Shown here piece after piece: positions 49,146 to 59,799 of a stretch of 64,000 bases of DNA. How positions within the stretch are numbered: position 1 is the stretch's first letter; the number at the start of each line of letters is the position of its first letter. The translations under genes and the position numbers were made by a program. The notes under the pieces were generated by a model, which was given only the letters and a program-made list of their open reading frames with translations, was not told the origin of the DNA and did not search any database. This DNA comes from Spirogloea muscicola (lineage: Eukaryota; Streptophyta; Zygnematophyceae; Spirogloeales; Spirogloeaceae): NCBI GenBank assembly GCA_009602725.1, contig WELB01000020.1, positions 1,059,623-1,123,622 of the forward strand. The letters are read 5' to 3'.

Positions 49146-49450
49146 CCCTGCAGAGGTCCCTGCCATTGCCGTCCACTCAAATTGGAACCGCTGTTCTATG
49201 CCGGTGTCACGTGCGTGCAGGCCGCCCCTTGGCTGCTGCCTCCCGGTTCCGTCAGGGCGACGCTTTTCCGCCCTATGGTTATTCCGACTTGCACGTACTG
49301 ATGACTACAGGTTACTGAGAGCCTACTTGCTGACGTCTTCAAGACTAGTATCCTGCTCCTCAACCCATCCGGCCCTCTCAGGCCTTGTCCATTCCTTTGG
49401 GCTGGCCTCTCAATCTACTGCTGTCAGTCTGGAAGAGCTGTCCCTCATCG
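49146..49450 (+). mobile_element. LINE-A 3' end, nested behind the previous one
   Basis: RAGRPLAAASRFRQGDAFPP and YSDLHVLMTTGY end at TGA 49316-49318. A tail with CCTTGTCCATTCCTTTGGGC and GGCTGGCCTCTCAATC follows, ending at about 49440. Confidence 0.65.
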
Positions 49451-50086
49451 TCAAGACTCATGAAGGCGGCTGACGCGGCAGGGACAGCTGGGTACTTCAA
49501 TGGTGCTGGCAGTGAGTGGCGTGGTACGGTGCTTGCAAGCCTGCATGACTTTGATCGTATTCTGATCGCACGCGTACGGCCGACCGGCGACGCATTCCCG
49601 AACGGCCGGCGCGGCGCCGAAGGCGAGCCGGCAGCTTCCCCCCTCCTCGCCCGGGTTCAGGGTCCGACGGCCCGGCGCCCTGCGCCCCACCCCCCGCGGG
49701 CACATTACCCCACGGATACGATTCTCCGGTGGTCATGAGTATGAACACCCTCTGCATACACCTGGCTGGCGTTCACAGCCGCCAGTTGGTTATCACCTGC
49801 AGCGGCAATAGATTTCATTTCTTTCTACGGACTCGATGCCGGGCCGCGGCGACGCATTGCCCCCACGTTGCGTCTCATCATCTTCTCCCTCCGGAACGGC
49901 TGCGGGTCTAACGGCTGTGGGTTGTGCAGCCGGAGCCAAGGCAGCACTAATGCAGCAGTGGAATGGATTGGGCGTCTGCCAAGAGCTGTCTGATACAAGG
50001 GTGGAGCTCGCTATGGGAGAGCCCCTGCCGGCAGATGTCCCACAGCTAAGCAGCCAGCTGGTCGTGACAGTGCCACCTGCCTGAGC
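49451..50086. other. Spacer between divergent genes D and E, unassigned
   Basis: Contains GC-rich sequence and a LINE-A-like tail at about 49765-49785 (GGCTGGCGTTCACAGCCGCC). An 82-codon plus-strand frame ends at 50084 (ALMQQWNGLGVCQELSDTRV). It has no relative in the window and no recognised domain. Confidence 0.3.
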
Positions 50087-50175
50087 CACGTGTCAGTAAT
50101 GGACACGTGGACCACTACGTGCCGCCACGTGGATCATGACGAGTCTACACGTGGCGCCTTTGCATGTGCTACGTG
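50087..50175. promoter_or_regulatory. Cluster of G-box motifs (CACGTG)
   Basis: CACGTG lies at 50087, 50104, 50126 and 50148, and the core ACGTG also at 50117 and 50171: six cores in 89 bp. G-boxes bind bZIP and bHLH factors in plants and algae. The cluster sits between the divergent starts of D and E, but the distances (2.1 and 4.4 kb) are long for a promoter. Confidence 0.55.
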
Positions 50176-50439
50176 ACACTCAACTTATCATCCAACTGTC
50201 CTGCAAGCCAGGTGCCTTGTCAATACTATCACTATAACTGTCAGCCCATTACGCTGACTGATGCCGCTAAATGACGCAACCGTCACACCTCCCACTCCTC
50301 TAGCAGCTCTAGAAGCGGCACAGGTCGAGTCAACATGGCCCCCAGCGGCACGGCTCCCCTCACTTTGTGGCATCTCCAGCCCTCCTTTCCCCCACCCGCC
50401 ATTCTTCCTGCCACTGCTGCTGCCTCTCACTCCTCCATG

Positions 50440-50530
50440 TGCTGACTCGTGGTTATTGAGCGGGTCAGCTTAGCAGCAGGTGATGAATAGTCATCAATGT
50501 GCTTACCTTTGTACTTGGCAACACAGGCCC
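50440..50530 (+). mobile_element. LINE-B tail
   Basis: GTGGTTATTGAGCGGGTCAG then TTTGTACTTGGC, matching the LINE-B tails at 38.4-38.5 kb and 40.5-40.6 kb. The coding part is not visible upstream. Confidence 0.6.
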
Positions 50531-50719
50531 TCCATCACTTTCACACTCCTTCCTTTGCCCACTGGAAGACGGGACGCTGGCTTCACGGCTCCTTCAGACT
50601 ATTGAATATGGTAATATGGTTCATCAGCGGGTCGGGTGTTGAATGTGGTAATATGGTGAATCAGTGGGCCGGGCTGGGTGACTATCTCGTCCGTCTCATT
50701 GAAAGAAAGCGTGGCATAT

Positions 50720-50845
50720 TGACTGGTGGCTGGGAAAGGCCAGCCCAAAGGAACGGACAAGGTCTGAAGGAGCCGGAGTGCATTGGGCTGTGAAAGTCTC
50801 CCTTGGACTTGGGCACCCATCCAAGAAAAAAAAAAAAAAAACCCC
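50720..50845 (-). mobile_element. LINE-A tail, followed by a poly(A) run
   Basis: GGCTGGGAAAGGCCAGCCCA (about 50733) is the reverse complement of the tail hairpin. A run of 17 or more A begins at about 50825. It is the longest homopolymer I noticed in the window and may mark another retroposed end. Confidence 0.5.
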
Positions 50846-50864
50846 ATCGGGTTCACTCTGCACA

Positions 50865-51125
50865 TCTGAGGCCACGCGGTGATCCCGTACGCCCTAGCCA
50901 TGGATGCCACCCACCTTGGGTGACGGCGGAGCCTGGCTGTCTGTCATGACTGACTGTCTGAGATCTGAATCCATGAGCGCATCTGCATCTGTGCTGCCGC
51001 GACGAGGGTGGTCTGCTGGGCTCGTGGACTAGGGCAAATGTCCGATGGATGACTCCGAATGGAGAGGCAGAATCTGAGAATGATGAAGATAGCAGACAGG
51101 AGCAGGTACAGGAGCGGCCACAGCA
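50865..51125 (+). repeat. Element X, third copy (dispersed)
   Basis: CGCGGTGATCCCGTACGCC and ATGGATGCCACCCACCTTGG align with 61850-61910. The frame from 50973 starts MSASASVLPRRGWSAG. It shows that X is a mobile repeat and not only part of the D/E duplication. Confidence 0.55.
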
Positions 51126-51129
51126 AGAA

Positions 51130-51205
51130 ATCCAACACAAACCTTGTCCATTCTTTTGGGCTGGCCTCTCACAGCCACAGTCAACTTGGAAGCGCTGATG
51201 TGTTG
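51130..51205 (+). mobile_element. LINE-A tail attached to element X
   Basis: CCTTGTCCATTCTTTTGGGC then TGGCCTCTCACAGCCACAGT. It follows the X fragment with no LINE coding sequence between. Confidence 0.6.
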
Positions 51206-51834
51206 CTCAGTGCCTTTTGTCTTGGACATTGTCCATCGTGTAGAGAGTTGGCTGCTAAACGCCCTGCAGCCTTACCCAACAAGGACAACTCACCTGTGCA
51301 ATGGCAGGTTGTTGCAGGCAAGATCCTTCTGGGCTATACTTCAGTGCTCAATAGTTTCGGATACGATTGCGCATTCAAGATCGTACTCATCTGTGCGCCT
51401 CGAGATTGTTTTGGTGCACCAGCATGATGTCGCAATCGTAACCACACTGCTCAGCGACTTTGGCGTGTGCTGTCAACCTGAACATTCCTATTTTGTTGCA
51501 TGATCACAGTGACACTTTGTCAGAAGGTAGGCTGCCTTCAAGCGATGCAAATCAAGTCCGTTGCTGCCACAGCACTGTCAGTATCAAGGAGTCGTTTTCC
51601 TAGATGGCTAGCGCTCAACTTCGTCAAGCATTCAATCCTACCTAACGCTAGACAGCTGTACAACCGACGAAGAAGGTCGTACCTTGGCATATGGGATGCG
51701 AGTGAAGTCGCAGACCACAGAGGCCCCCATTGTACCGCGTGCACGACAACCTGATTTTCTGTTCGTGGACCAAACCGCGTCCAGTCCCATCGGATCAAGC
51801 ATTGACGATTCACATAAAGTCACTAATTAGATTT

Positions 51835-52215
51835 ACCACGCTGTGATCTCGTTCTTGCCTTGGTACTTGGCCGCTTTGGCCCGCCGTCGCCCAGCTCACG
51901 CAGCCCTCTACCTCGCAGCCGCGTCTGCCACTCCGTCTGCCTCTGCTGCAATTGGGCCAAGATGTGCAACGCCCACAATGCAGCGATATCTGCAGTGTTC
52001 AAGACATTTTTTGTATGCTGCGAGCTTGAAAGCAACCAAAGTGACGAACGACAAGGTACAAAGATCAAGAGACTTGGCCCTCGACCTTTGTTATTGAGTT
52101 CTGTGCTACCACCTGTGCGCACGGCTTTAGGTCAGACATCGCATTTTGATTAGAGAAATGTAAGTCCGATGAGCACTAATTTCTGTAGTGTTCAATAAGT
52201 CTTTATGTAACATTC
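51835..52215 (+). repeat. LINE-B-like tail and orphan copy of the gene 3' flank
   Basis: CCTTGGTACTTGGCCGCTTT at about 51858 resembles the LINE-B tail. From 51925 the sequence aligns with the 3' flanks of genes 1 and D (GACTTGGCCCTCGACCTTTG, TCAGACATCGCATTTTGATT) but no gene exons follow. Confidence 0.6.
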
Positions 52216-52279
52216 AGGTTTGTGAGCGTCAAACAGTGTTTTTTAATCTGTCATGGTGTTTGAATAATCGTGTCCCGGA

Positions 52280-52490
52280 ACTTACCTAGGTATTTTGATT
52301 AGCCCGTGCCGGATGGCACGAACTGTCAGAATATAGGCATTGCCTCCTTTGGATTTCCTTCATATTGACCAAGTGTCCCACTTTGGGAAGCGCCTGTCGC
52401 TTCCAGGGGCGGCTTGCCCGGACCATCAGGGTGAGCCGTAAGCAGATCACACGTGTGAGATTGGGCCTCACACCTGTGCCCCACACCCTG
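52280..52490 (-). repeat. Inverted relative of 54105-54200
   Basis: The reverse complement contains GGTCCGGGCAAGCCGCCCCT and GGAAGCGACAGGCGCTTCCC, matched at 54150-54200 on the plus strand. Family unknown. It also contains the palindrome GTGCCGGATGGCAC. Confidence 0.5.
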
Positions 52491-52497
52491 ACCGGCT

Positions 52498-52565
52498 AGC
52501 TTAACGGACACCTTTGGGCTGGCTTGTCCAGCCCCTATCCTCAATGGGCGAGCCCTTTCTTCTTT
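52498..52565 (+). mobile_element. LINE-A tail
   Basis: TTTGGGCTGGCTTGTCCAGC then CCCTATCCTCAATGGGCGAG, the full hairpin and the conserved CAATGGGCGAGC end. Confidence 0.65.
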
Positions 52566-52822
52566 TCTTTGGGCCGGCTCTGCAGCCGGCCTCCTTCGGG
52601 CCCCCAGTGGGCTGACCTGCCAAGACCAGCTGTGCTCCGTCTTATTGGTAATTCTTTCTATTAGTAAAGGGGGTGGGTCAGTGGGCATAAGCTCACACTG
52701 CTAACAGGAGCCACCGAGCTCCTTTCACCCCCACCGCTCCTCCTTGCTTGCCAGCGCCCACGCCACCTGCCTTGAGTCGCTGCCGGCCTGCTTCCTGCCG
52801 GACCCTGCCGCCATCACCCGCC

Positions 52823-53260
52823 ATGGGCAAGAAAGCTGTCTTTGCCGTGGACAAGAAGGCGAGGAAGGAGCGCGGCGCTCCCATCAAGAGCACCGCGTCC
52901 TCATCGCCTGAGCCTCGAGCTTCTTCGTCGCCTGAGCCCCAAACGAGTGATGGTGAGACTCTGGGTCCTGGGCATTCAGTTAGCCCTGATACGGCACTAA
53001 CGAACAGCCCAGCTTTACACGAACCGCCCTGGCACTCGTGCTGTTGTCGTTTTGTCCAGGCTCGTCCGGGTCGCCTCGCATGCTTCCGGCATGCTCGGCC
53101 CAGACATGCTCGGCGGTATGCGTTGGCCGAATGCCCCCGGCGGCATGCTCGGCCGCGGCTATGCTCGGCAGTGCCCGGCCTCGGCTGTGCCTGGCGGCAA
53201 GCTCTGCCGCGGCCATGCTCGGCGCCATGGCGCCTGCTGGAGACAGCTCGTATTTCCTAG
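52823..53260 (+). CDS. Unassigned ORF, possibly ORF1 or Gag of a retroelement
   Basis: The frame starts MGKKAVFAVDKKARKERGAP. It has a lysine-rich head, then a Ser/Pro repeat (SSSPEPRASSSPEPQ), then a Cys/Arg/His-rich part. The third part covers DNA with five copies of ATGCTCGGC (53093-53225), so the later protein sequence may not be real. The basic, Ser/Pro-rich start directly after a short leader is typical of LINE ORF1 or Gag proteins, but no domain confirms this. It is surrounded by LINE-A tails. Confidence 0.3.
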   Translation: MGKKAVFAVDKKARKERGAPIKSTASSSPEPRASSSPEPQTSDGETLGPGHSVSPDTALTNSPALHEPPWHSCCCRFVQARPGRLACFRHARPRHARRYALAECPRRHARPRLCSAVPGLGCAWRQALPRPCSAPWRLLETARIS

Positions 53261-53319
53261 TCAGGCACGTTCCTCGCGGGCGAGCCTTGGGACGACCTCT
53301 GAACGCCCTGGAAGGCGAG

Positions 53320-53820
53320 TGGCACGGAGAAGCACGAGAGTAAGAAGTAGAGAGAGACCCGACGCGAGGCCGGGGACTCAGTGAAGCTCTGAGAAGCGCA
53401 GCTCTGCGGCTGCCCTTTACTGTAGACCGCTGCCCCAGGCGGCTCGTTGCTAGCTCGATTTGGAGACCTTGGTGGCGTCCCGCGGGAGGTAAGTCTGCAG
53501 AGGGTGCCCGAGGGCGGAGCTGCTGCTTAGCGGCAGCACCACAGGGCGAGTTTTCCGCTGTGTCGGAGTGATTTCTCGTGGCGGTTGGTTGTCCCTAGAT
53601 CCCCAAGCACTCAATCCTAGTACGGACGCATTCAACTCTAACCATGCAAGCTAGGGACCCAACGCTACATCGCCGGTCCAAAGTGCTGCCGGGTCTCAGC
53701 CCGAGGCTCGTAGTGCTTCCGCCGTGCCACCCCCCCTCCCGGGGTGTGAGCAGGTCGCCCCGTGGCCTGCCTCGCGGCGGGCCAGAGATCCCCCCTTGAC
53801 CGGGTGAACCTTGGCGAGGG
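53320..53820. other. No recognised feature
   Basis: GC-rich sequence with short frames only. No match to other parts of the window was noticed. Confidence 0.3.
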
Positions 53821-53824
53821 TTAC

Positions 53825-53905
53825 TTCTGGCCCCCTTCTCGTACTCTGTTCATTCCTTTTTGGGCTCGCTTTTCCAGCCCCTATTCTCAATGGGCAAGCA
53901 CTTCC
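53825..53905 (+). mobile_element. LINE-A tail
   Basis: CTGGCCCCCTTCTCGTACTC then GGGCTCGCTTTTCCAGCCCC and CTCAATGGGCAAGCACTT. Very close to the tails at 16.7-16.9 kb. Confidence 0.65.
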
Positions 53906-54264
53906 CCTCTACTTACGAACGAACGGGGCCCGTTGCTAGGCAAGCCGCCCGCCCGCCACCTGGGCGGATCACTTGTCCGTCAAACGGTTAGCAGTCATGC
54001 AACGCTGGAAAGCACCGTGTGGCTCAAGCAAACGTGGTCGTGGTCCCGGCGGGAAGTACCTTGACGGACCACAAGGAGGCCGTCAAGCTAGTGAACCCCC
54101 ACGTGGGAGCTTCGGACTCACAGGTGTGATCTGCCACCGTGTCAACCCAATGGTCCGGGCAAGCCGCCCTTGGAAGCGACAGGCGCTTCCCGATCCCAAT
54201 CTGGAGACGGTTTCCCAATCTTTCGCTCGAATCACACCCAGATCTGTACGTCTCAGCCGCACGA

Positions 54265-54330
54265 ATGCACGTATCAAGCCAGGTCAGCTGAGCCCGACAA
54301 GTCAGCTCAGATCGGACACAGATTAGCCGT
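54265..54330 (+). promoter_or_regulatory. Block shared by the upstream regions of genes E and A
   Basis: ATCAAGCCAGGTCAGCTG here and GTCAAGCCAGGTCAACTG at about 19587, each followed by a CAG-rich, TCAGATCG-containing stretch. It lies about 220 bp (E) and 475 bp (A) before the leader exons. It could be a conserved promoter element or an old shared repeat. Confidence 0.35.
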
Positions 54331-54739
54331 CGACGTGATAATTGCACAACACCCCCGGTACTGCCAAGCTCGTGCATGAGTCCGCCGGAGGTGAAATGGG
54401 CGACGGGCAGCTGGAGAGCCACCGGCCCACCCGAAAGGCCGAGGGCCGGCAGCCGGCCGCCCGCCCCGTCCCCGCCCCCCCCTCCTCCNGGCGCGGCTGA
54501 CGGCGCGGAGCTCCCTGCGCGGCGGCGCCTGCCCGCCGGCGCGCCGCACCCCGACCGTGAGCGCCCCCCCGTTAGGCTCGCCAGGCGCCATTAGGCCCGC
54601 ATGCCTCCTCCCCAGCCCGGAGGAGCTTCGCAGCCATGCCTTCGGTCCTCCAGTCCTCCATTCCTTTCCACTAGCTAACGTCCTGGCGAACTGTACTCTG
54701 CTTCATGCGCCATCCGGCCTTCGCCATCTCGGACCCTGA

Positions 54740-54905
54740 GCATCCCTTTGGGCTGTGCCTTTGGGCTGGCCTTCCATAGCCACTGCCTTATATTGGATTA
54801 GCTGTTTCGTTCGGAATTCGAGAAGCTGTGTGCTGTAGTGCTTTTCTGGCTCATGCCAACTTTGTTCGTCATCTATTCTGGGCTGGCCAATCCGGCCATC
54901 GCCAG
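54740..54905 (+). mobile_element. Two LINE-A tails in intron 1 of gene E
   Basis: TTTGGGCTGGCCTTCCATAG (about 54764) and TCTGGGCTGGCCAATCCGGC (about 54878). Same sites as the pair in intron 1 of gene D, so they were copied with the gene. Confidence 0.65.
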
Positions 54906-57900
54906 CTCCTGGAAGGGTCTCCCTTTCGTCCTTCACCCTCAGCCTGGCGCTTCGCAGCCATGGGCCCCTTTGCAAGACCTTCTCTGCTGTCCTAGTCTAG
55001 TGTGCTGCCGCCGCTTGCTCCTGAGGCTGCGCCGCCGAGAGCGCTTTCCTTTGTGCAGTAGCGGCCCTGCGGGACTTCCAGGCCGCCGTGTTTCACCCGC
55101 CTGTACTGGCGAGCTGGGTGGGGCTCAACCCCTGCGCCGGCTGCAACACCACGGGTGGCGCCTGCCCCTGGTACGGCATCCAGTGCAACGTGAGCACCAA
55201 CCGCGTCAGCTCGCTGTGAGTATATGAAGCCCCAAATCCCAGCCCTTGAAGGTGCTCGAATGGGCGAGACACCCAAGCCCCGTTCTGGTGGCGGGCTGCA
55301 ATTCAAGATGGGGCTGGCAGTGTCTCCATCGTCATCACCAGGACTCTGGTGGCAAGAAGCAAGCACGGCCTCTCTTAAGTCTCTCCACAAGTGCACATGC
55401 CAAGCTCCGCAGATGATTGTGGTCTGTGGATATGGGTTGATACGACTGCGGTCAAGCCTGTGCATTGCAGAGTGGTCGTGAACGCTAACCTCAACGGGAG
55501 CATCCCCGCCTCCATTGGCAACCTGACGGGCTTTACGTGCTTGTGAGACCTGCTCTTCCTGCTCGCAGGACTTACAGCAGAATCCTCTTCGCAGCAGCCA
55601 TGTACGAGCTGGTGCTTCTCGTGCTTGTCAACTGGTTGCACACCAGTGTCACTGAGACTCTGACATTATATCTGTTGTGCATGCTGTGCAAGGTATCTTC
55701 ATGGCAATTGGCTCTCAGAAAACAATCCCCCGACTGTCGGTGCTCTCACCCAACTCGACCTTCGGTGAGCAACTCGAGCACGGCTCACCTTGCAGCATGA
55801 GCTTCTCAGTGATATGAAGTCTTCTCGAGTCAAAAAACCCTTAGCTGCTTCATTAGACAGTTCTCCATTTTTTGCACAAACAATGCACAAACAAACACGC
55901 TTTACGTGGACAACAAGCGTATGCCTTTCTAGAACAATTCGTAACACTTTTGTCTTTTCATGACTATCCTACGAATATTTCTGAAAACACAATTCTTATT
56001 ACTCTCTCTCGAGATGTATTGCGATTGTTTCCGGAGATACAGAAATGCTTTACTCAATGCGCTTTTGAGTGGCCAGATAAACACAAGCAAGGTCACTGTG
56101 TGCTTCATGTCACATGTTCGCCTGCAGGAACCTTGACCACAACATCTTAAGTGGAAGCATTCCATCGAGCATCGGGCAGCTATCCCTGCTGACCCTGCTG
56201 TGAGTTCTTATCTTAAGTACCTCAATGTGCATCATAGCTATCAACCAGGTGCAAAAAGTTGTTGTCCAGACCTTAAGCAGAGACAGTAGAAGCAGGTACA
56301 GTATCGCATTTGCAGCTCATAGCCATAGCAGAGGTTATGAGCTTCTGCTGCATAACCCCTGCTTTTTATTGGTATCACAAGTGAAAGCTGATCCTGCAGA
56401 TGCCTACGCAAGCTGATTTAGGGGGTAGTTGCACAGCATGATGTGCAGTGTTTCGAGTCAAAGTTTGTAGCCTTACCAGATCCTTGTCCTGTAATTCACA
56501 AATGCTCGACTGTGACCTTTTGATGCTGAATGTTACAGCCATCCCTGCTGCAACAATCTCACGGGCAGCATACCTACCACCATCACACATCTCTCTAGTC
56601 TCGTCATCTTGTGCGTGGCTACTTTCTTTCACATCTTACTTGAATTGATTGGTGCTGTAGATCTTGCAGATGATCATTTGCCGTCCTCCACAATATTTCG
56701 CACGTTACCTGTGCTCCAGCTTGTTAGCCTTAAGCCTAGGCCTTCATACTTTGCTGTGACCTTTACCTCCATCTCAACAGCATCAGCAGTTTTTCCATTC
56801 GTACAGCATTCTGGATTACAACAGCCTCAGCGGTGGAATGCCCAGCATATCAAAAAAGGGAGCGCTTCTGAAAGTGTGAGAGCCGAGCATTTGCATTCAG
56901 AGCTTGCCTTTTTCTTGAGCTCTGTCGACTCGTGACTCATACGTTCCTGCCACCATGCCCTAAACGCCGGCACTTCGTGTAGTAGCAAATGCTTGTACCA
57001 AGATCCAACAGATCGAACCCTAGTTGCAGCTGTCGAGCACGTGAAAGTCTTCTGATTCACCAGCTTGCGCGCATGAGTGGTGTACTTTTGCCATTGCAGT
57101 CAAGTGGGGCACAATCGGTTGACTGGCCCCATCTACTTACCGGAGGTGTACAGATACTATGGTGTCTACCGCCTCGAATGTCGTGTATGACTCACCATTC
57201 ATCCTTCCATCTGCCTTGTATAAGCTTTTGGATGCGAAGCATGAAGTTTTTCATATCCATGAGCTGCCCACAAACACAAGATGAAGCAGGCTCCTTGTTC
57301 TGGGATCTGACGAGCTGCTGACATGGTCTTGGAAGCACAACTGACAAGCAGGTTCTTCGTTGCATTGCCCCATCCAGAAATCTATCGTTCAACAACTTCA
57401 CTGGAACACTCCCACGCAACCTTTTAGACCATTAAAAATCTAATCTCAAAGTCCTGTAAGTTCTCCTAGTGTCTGAGCGGCAAGCTTCTGTCAAACAGAT
57501 CCCGTACGCTTCTAGGAAGTCAGATAAGCAACAAGTGTAGTACAGCGTGACAATGGCAGGTAGAGTGTATTCTTAGATAACAAGCACATTAGGCACCAGA
57601 CGTGCGTGAGTCCTTGAGTCACAGGAGGACAAGGTGGCTCCAGGCGTGCAAAAAGTGGGCAACAAGATCTGGCTCCTAGCTGCTACTAATTTGTATGTGT
57701 GTGTGTGCTTGTGTATCCCCTGTTCTTGCAGCAACATTGCAGGGAATCACTTCGGAGGGGCGCTGCCAGACGTGTCGATGCTAGAAAACCCTTTAACAAC
57801 CTTCGGCAGCTGAGAAAATTGTAAGGGACAGTTGTTTTGAAGCATATGATGCCAATCAGGCATGCCACTCCTCTCCCATCACAGAAGGAGAATCCGGTTT

Positions 57901-59640
57901 CCAAGTCACACATCTTGCCCGTTATCGGCTTTGTGGCAGGGACATTTCCCTCAACAAATTTCAGGGCCTTTTCAGTCTGAGTGTCTTTCGGTCGACCCAG
58001 AACTTGACGTGGCTGGATATCACAGATAATACTTCACTGGATTAGCACCCAACAATGTCACAATTCAGGGGCGTCCTGTTCACGTGAGCCTCAACTGCTT
58101 CGACCGCCCACAAAAATGGCAGAGGCCAGCTTCAGTCTACGCGGCCCTACCTGCGCCACGTGGGTGCCATAGATGCTCCCCCCTCTCCTCATCGTACCCC
58201 ATGCTCCTTACCTCCCTCTACCCTGCCCTGCCCCCTTGTCCCGGCTCTTCTGGTTCCTCGTAGGCCCTCGTGAAGCGCATGAAGCGCCCTGGATTTCTGC
58301 AAAATCAATATGTCAGGTACATTGAGACTGCAAAAGTTGCTAGTAAGATCGATCAGTTCATGCAGGATGCTTGGAATGTATGTGACAGATGTATTGCTAT
58401 TTCGTATTGAAAGTGTCTCTCTACTGGGCATGAGCAGCCTGCTCGGTGGACGCAGACAGCCTCGTTGCGTGAACTGGCAGCCAGGCTTGGTTAGCCGATC
58501 CCTACACAGTCGTGTGTGTCAGCGTCTTGCAAGTAAGTGCTGACTGCAGACCTTGAGAGGCTGTTGAGCGCAGCTGCTTGGTCATCTGTCAGCTGGAGAC
58601 ATCAGAAAACAGGACTCTTATTTCAGCATCTCTGGCTTGCTAGTATACCGCATGCCTCCTGATATTAGAACATTCCATCACAGTGATAGGGCGTTGCAAG
58701 TATTGCATCCTCAAGTTTTCACTTGTTTTTGCCACTCTCCAGCTTTACGACCTTACGGTGCACGCGGGCTAATGACGATGATGATCGACGTTGTAACTTT
58801 GTTGCTGGAGATGACTCCTCTTGCGCCGATTTCGGCTGCCGGTCAGTGCTTTGACCTTCTTGCCAAGCAATGTGCTCCTTCTTGTTGAGTTGTTGAGCAG
58901 ATCGGCGCCCTATTTCTACAACAGCGTGCTGGGCGAAAGATCCACTGGAAATGGAGTTATCTCAAGTTGGAACCTGTGCTAAACAGCCTTGAAGATTTTG
59001 GGCATGCAAGGCTGACCTGATCGTATTTGGAGCAATGTACTCACAAGTCAGCTGCTGGCTTGGTGATCGTACTGTACAGGAATGGGTCATGTGCAGTCAT
59101 GGGATATGATTTTGCTGGATATACCTGCCATACATACGACATCAACATATCCTCAGTGCGAGCTGCGTGGAGCATGCGAGTGAGGCACCGTCTGTTTCTA
59201 AGGATTTCTGGAGGGGCTCGCAAAGTATCAGTGAGATTGTAGAAAGACGTCTTCTGAACATCCAAGCACCCGAGTTAGATGTGAGCAATTCTGCTGGGCA
59301 CTAACACTGGTGAGACATCGTTGGCAGTGGCGTCGGACATTGCCTGTATGACTATGGTCCGACCGCCAACACAACATGTGATATCCCTGGGAGTGACTTC
59401 TGTAGCGTCCAGAAGTGCATGTAGATTATCCGTGCATGATGCGCGAGGATCATGCAATGGCACATGCCCTTTCATGACCCATGCATGCGGACTGTGACCA
59501 CGGCATCACCTTATGCAGATAGTGTGATACATGTGCCAATGTTTAACCTGACATCCTTCATCAGCATGTGTGCTAGTCTTATTTGCCTCTGGTACTTCTT
59601 CACGCAGGAATGGTACCTGTGCTCAGCTCTCTCCACTTCT

Positions 59641-59799
59641 CTAGCCACTCGGACTTGCATCTCCTGACTAGAGGTTACTGAGCGTTCCCTGGCTGATGTC
59701 TTAGTCCTAGTCGTTCGCACTCAGGCTCCCTCAGACCTTGTCCATTCCTTTGGGCTGGCCTTTCCCAGCCACCAGTCAATCTGGCCGCGCTTCTTATTT
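59641..59799 (+). mobile_element. Severely 5'-truncated LINE-A inserted in an exon of gene E
   Basis: The insert keeps only the last ten codons of the LINE ORF (SDLHLLTRGY, stop ~59680) and the 3' tail with TTTGGGCTGGCCTTTCCCAG. It interrupts the NGTCAQxSPLPDGTNC exon. The flanks CTCCACTTCT (59631) and CTTCACTTCC (59800) look like a target-site duplication of about 10 bp with two mismatches. Gene D has no insert here. Confidence 0.8.
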
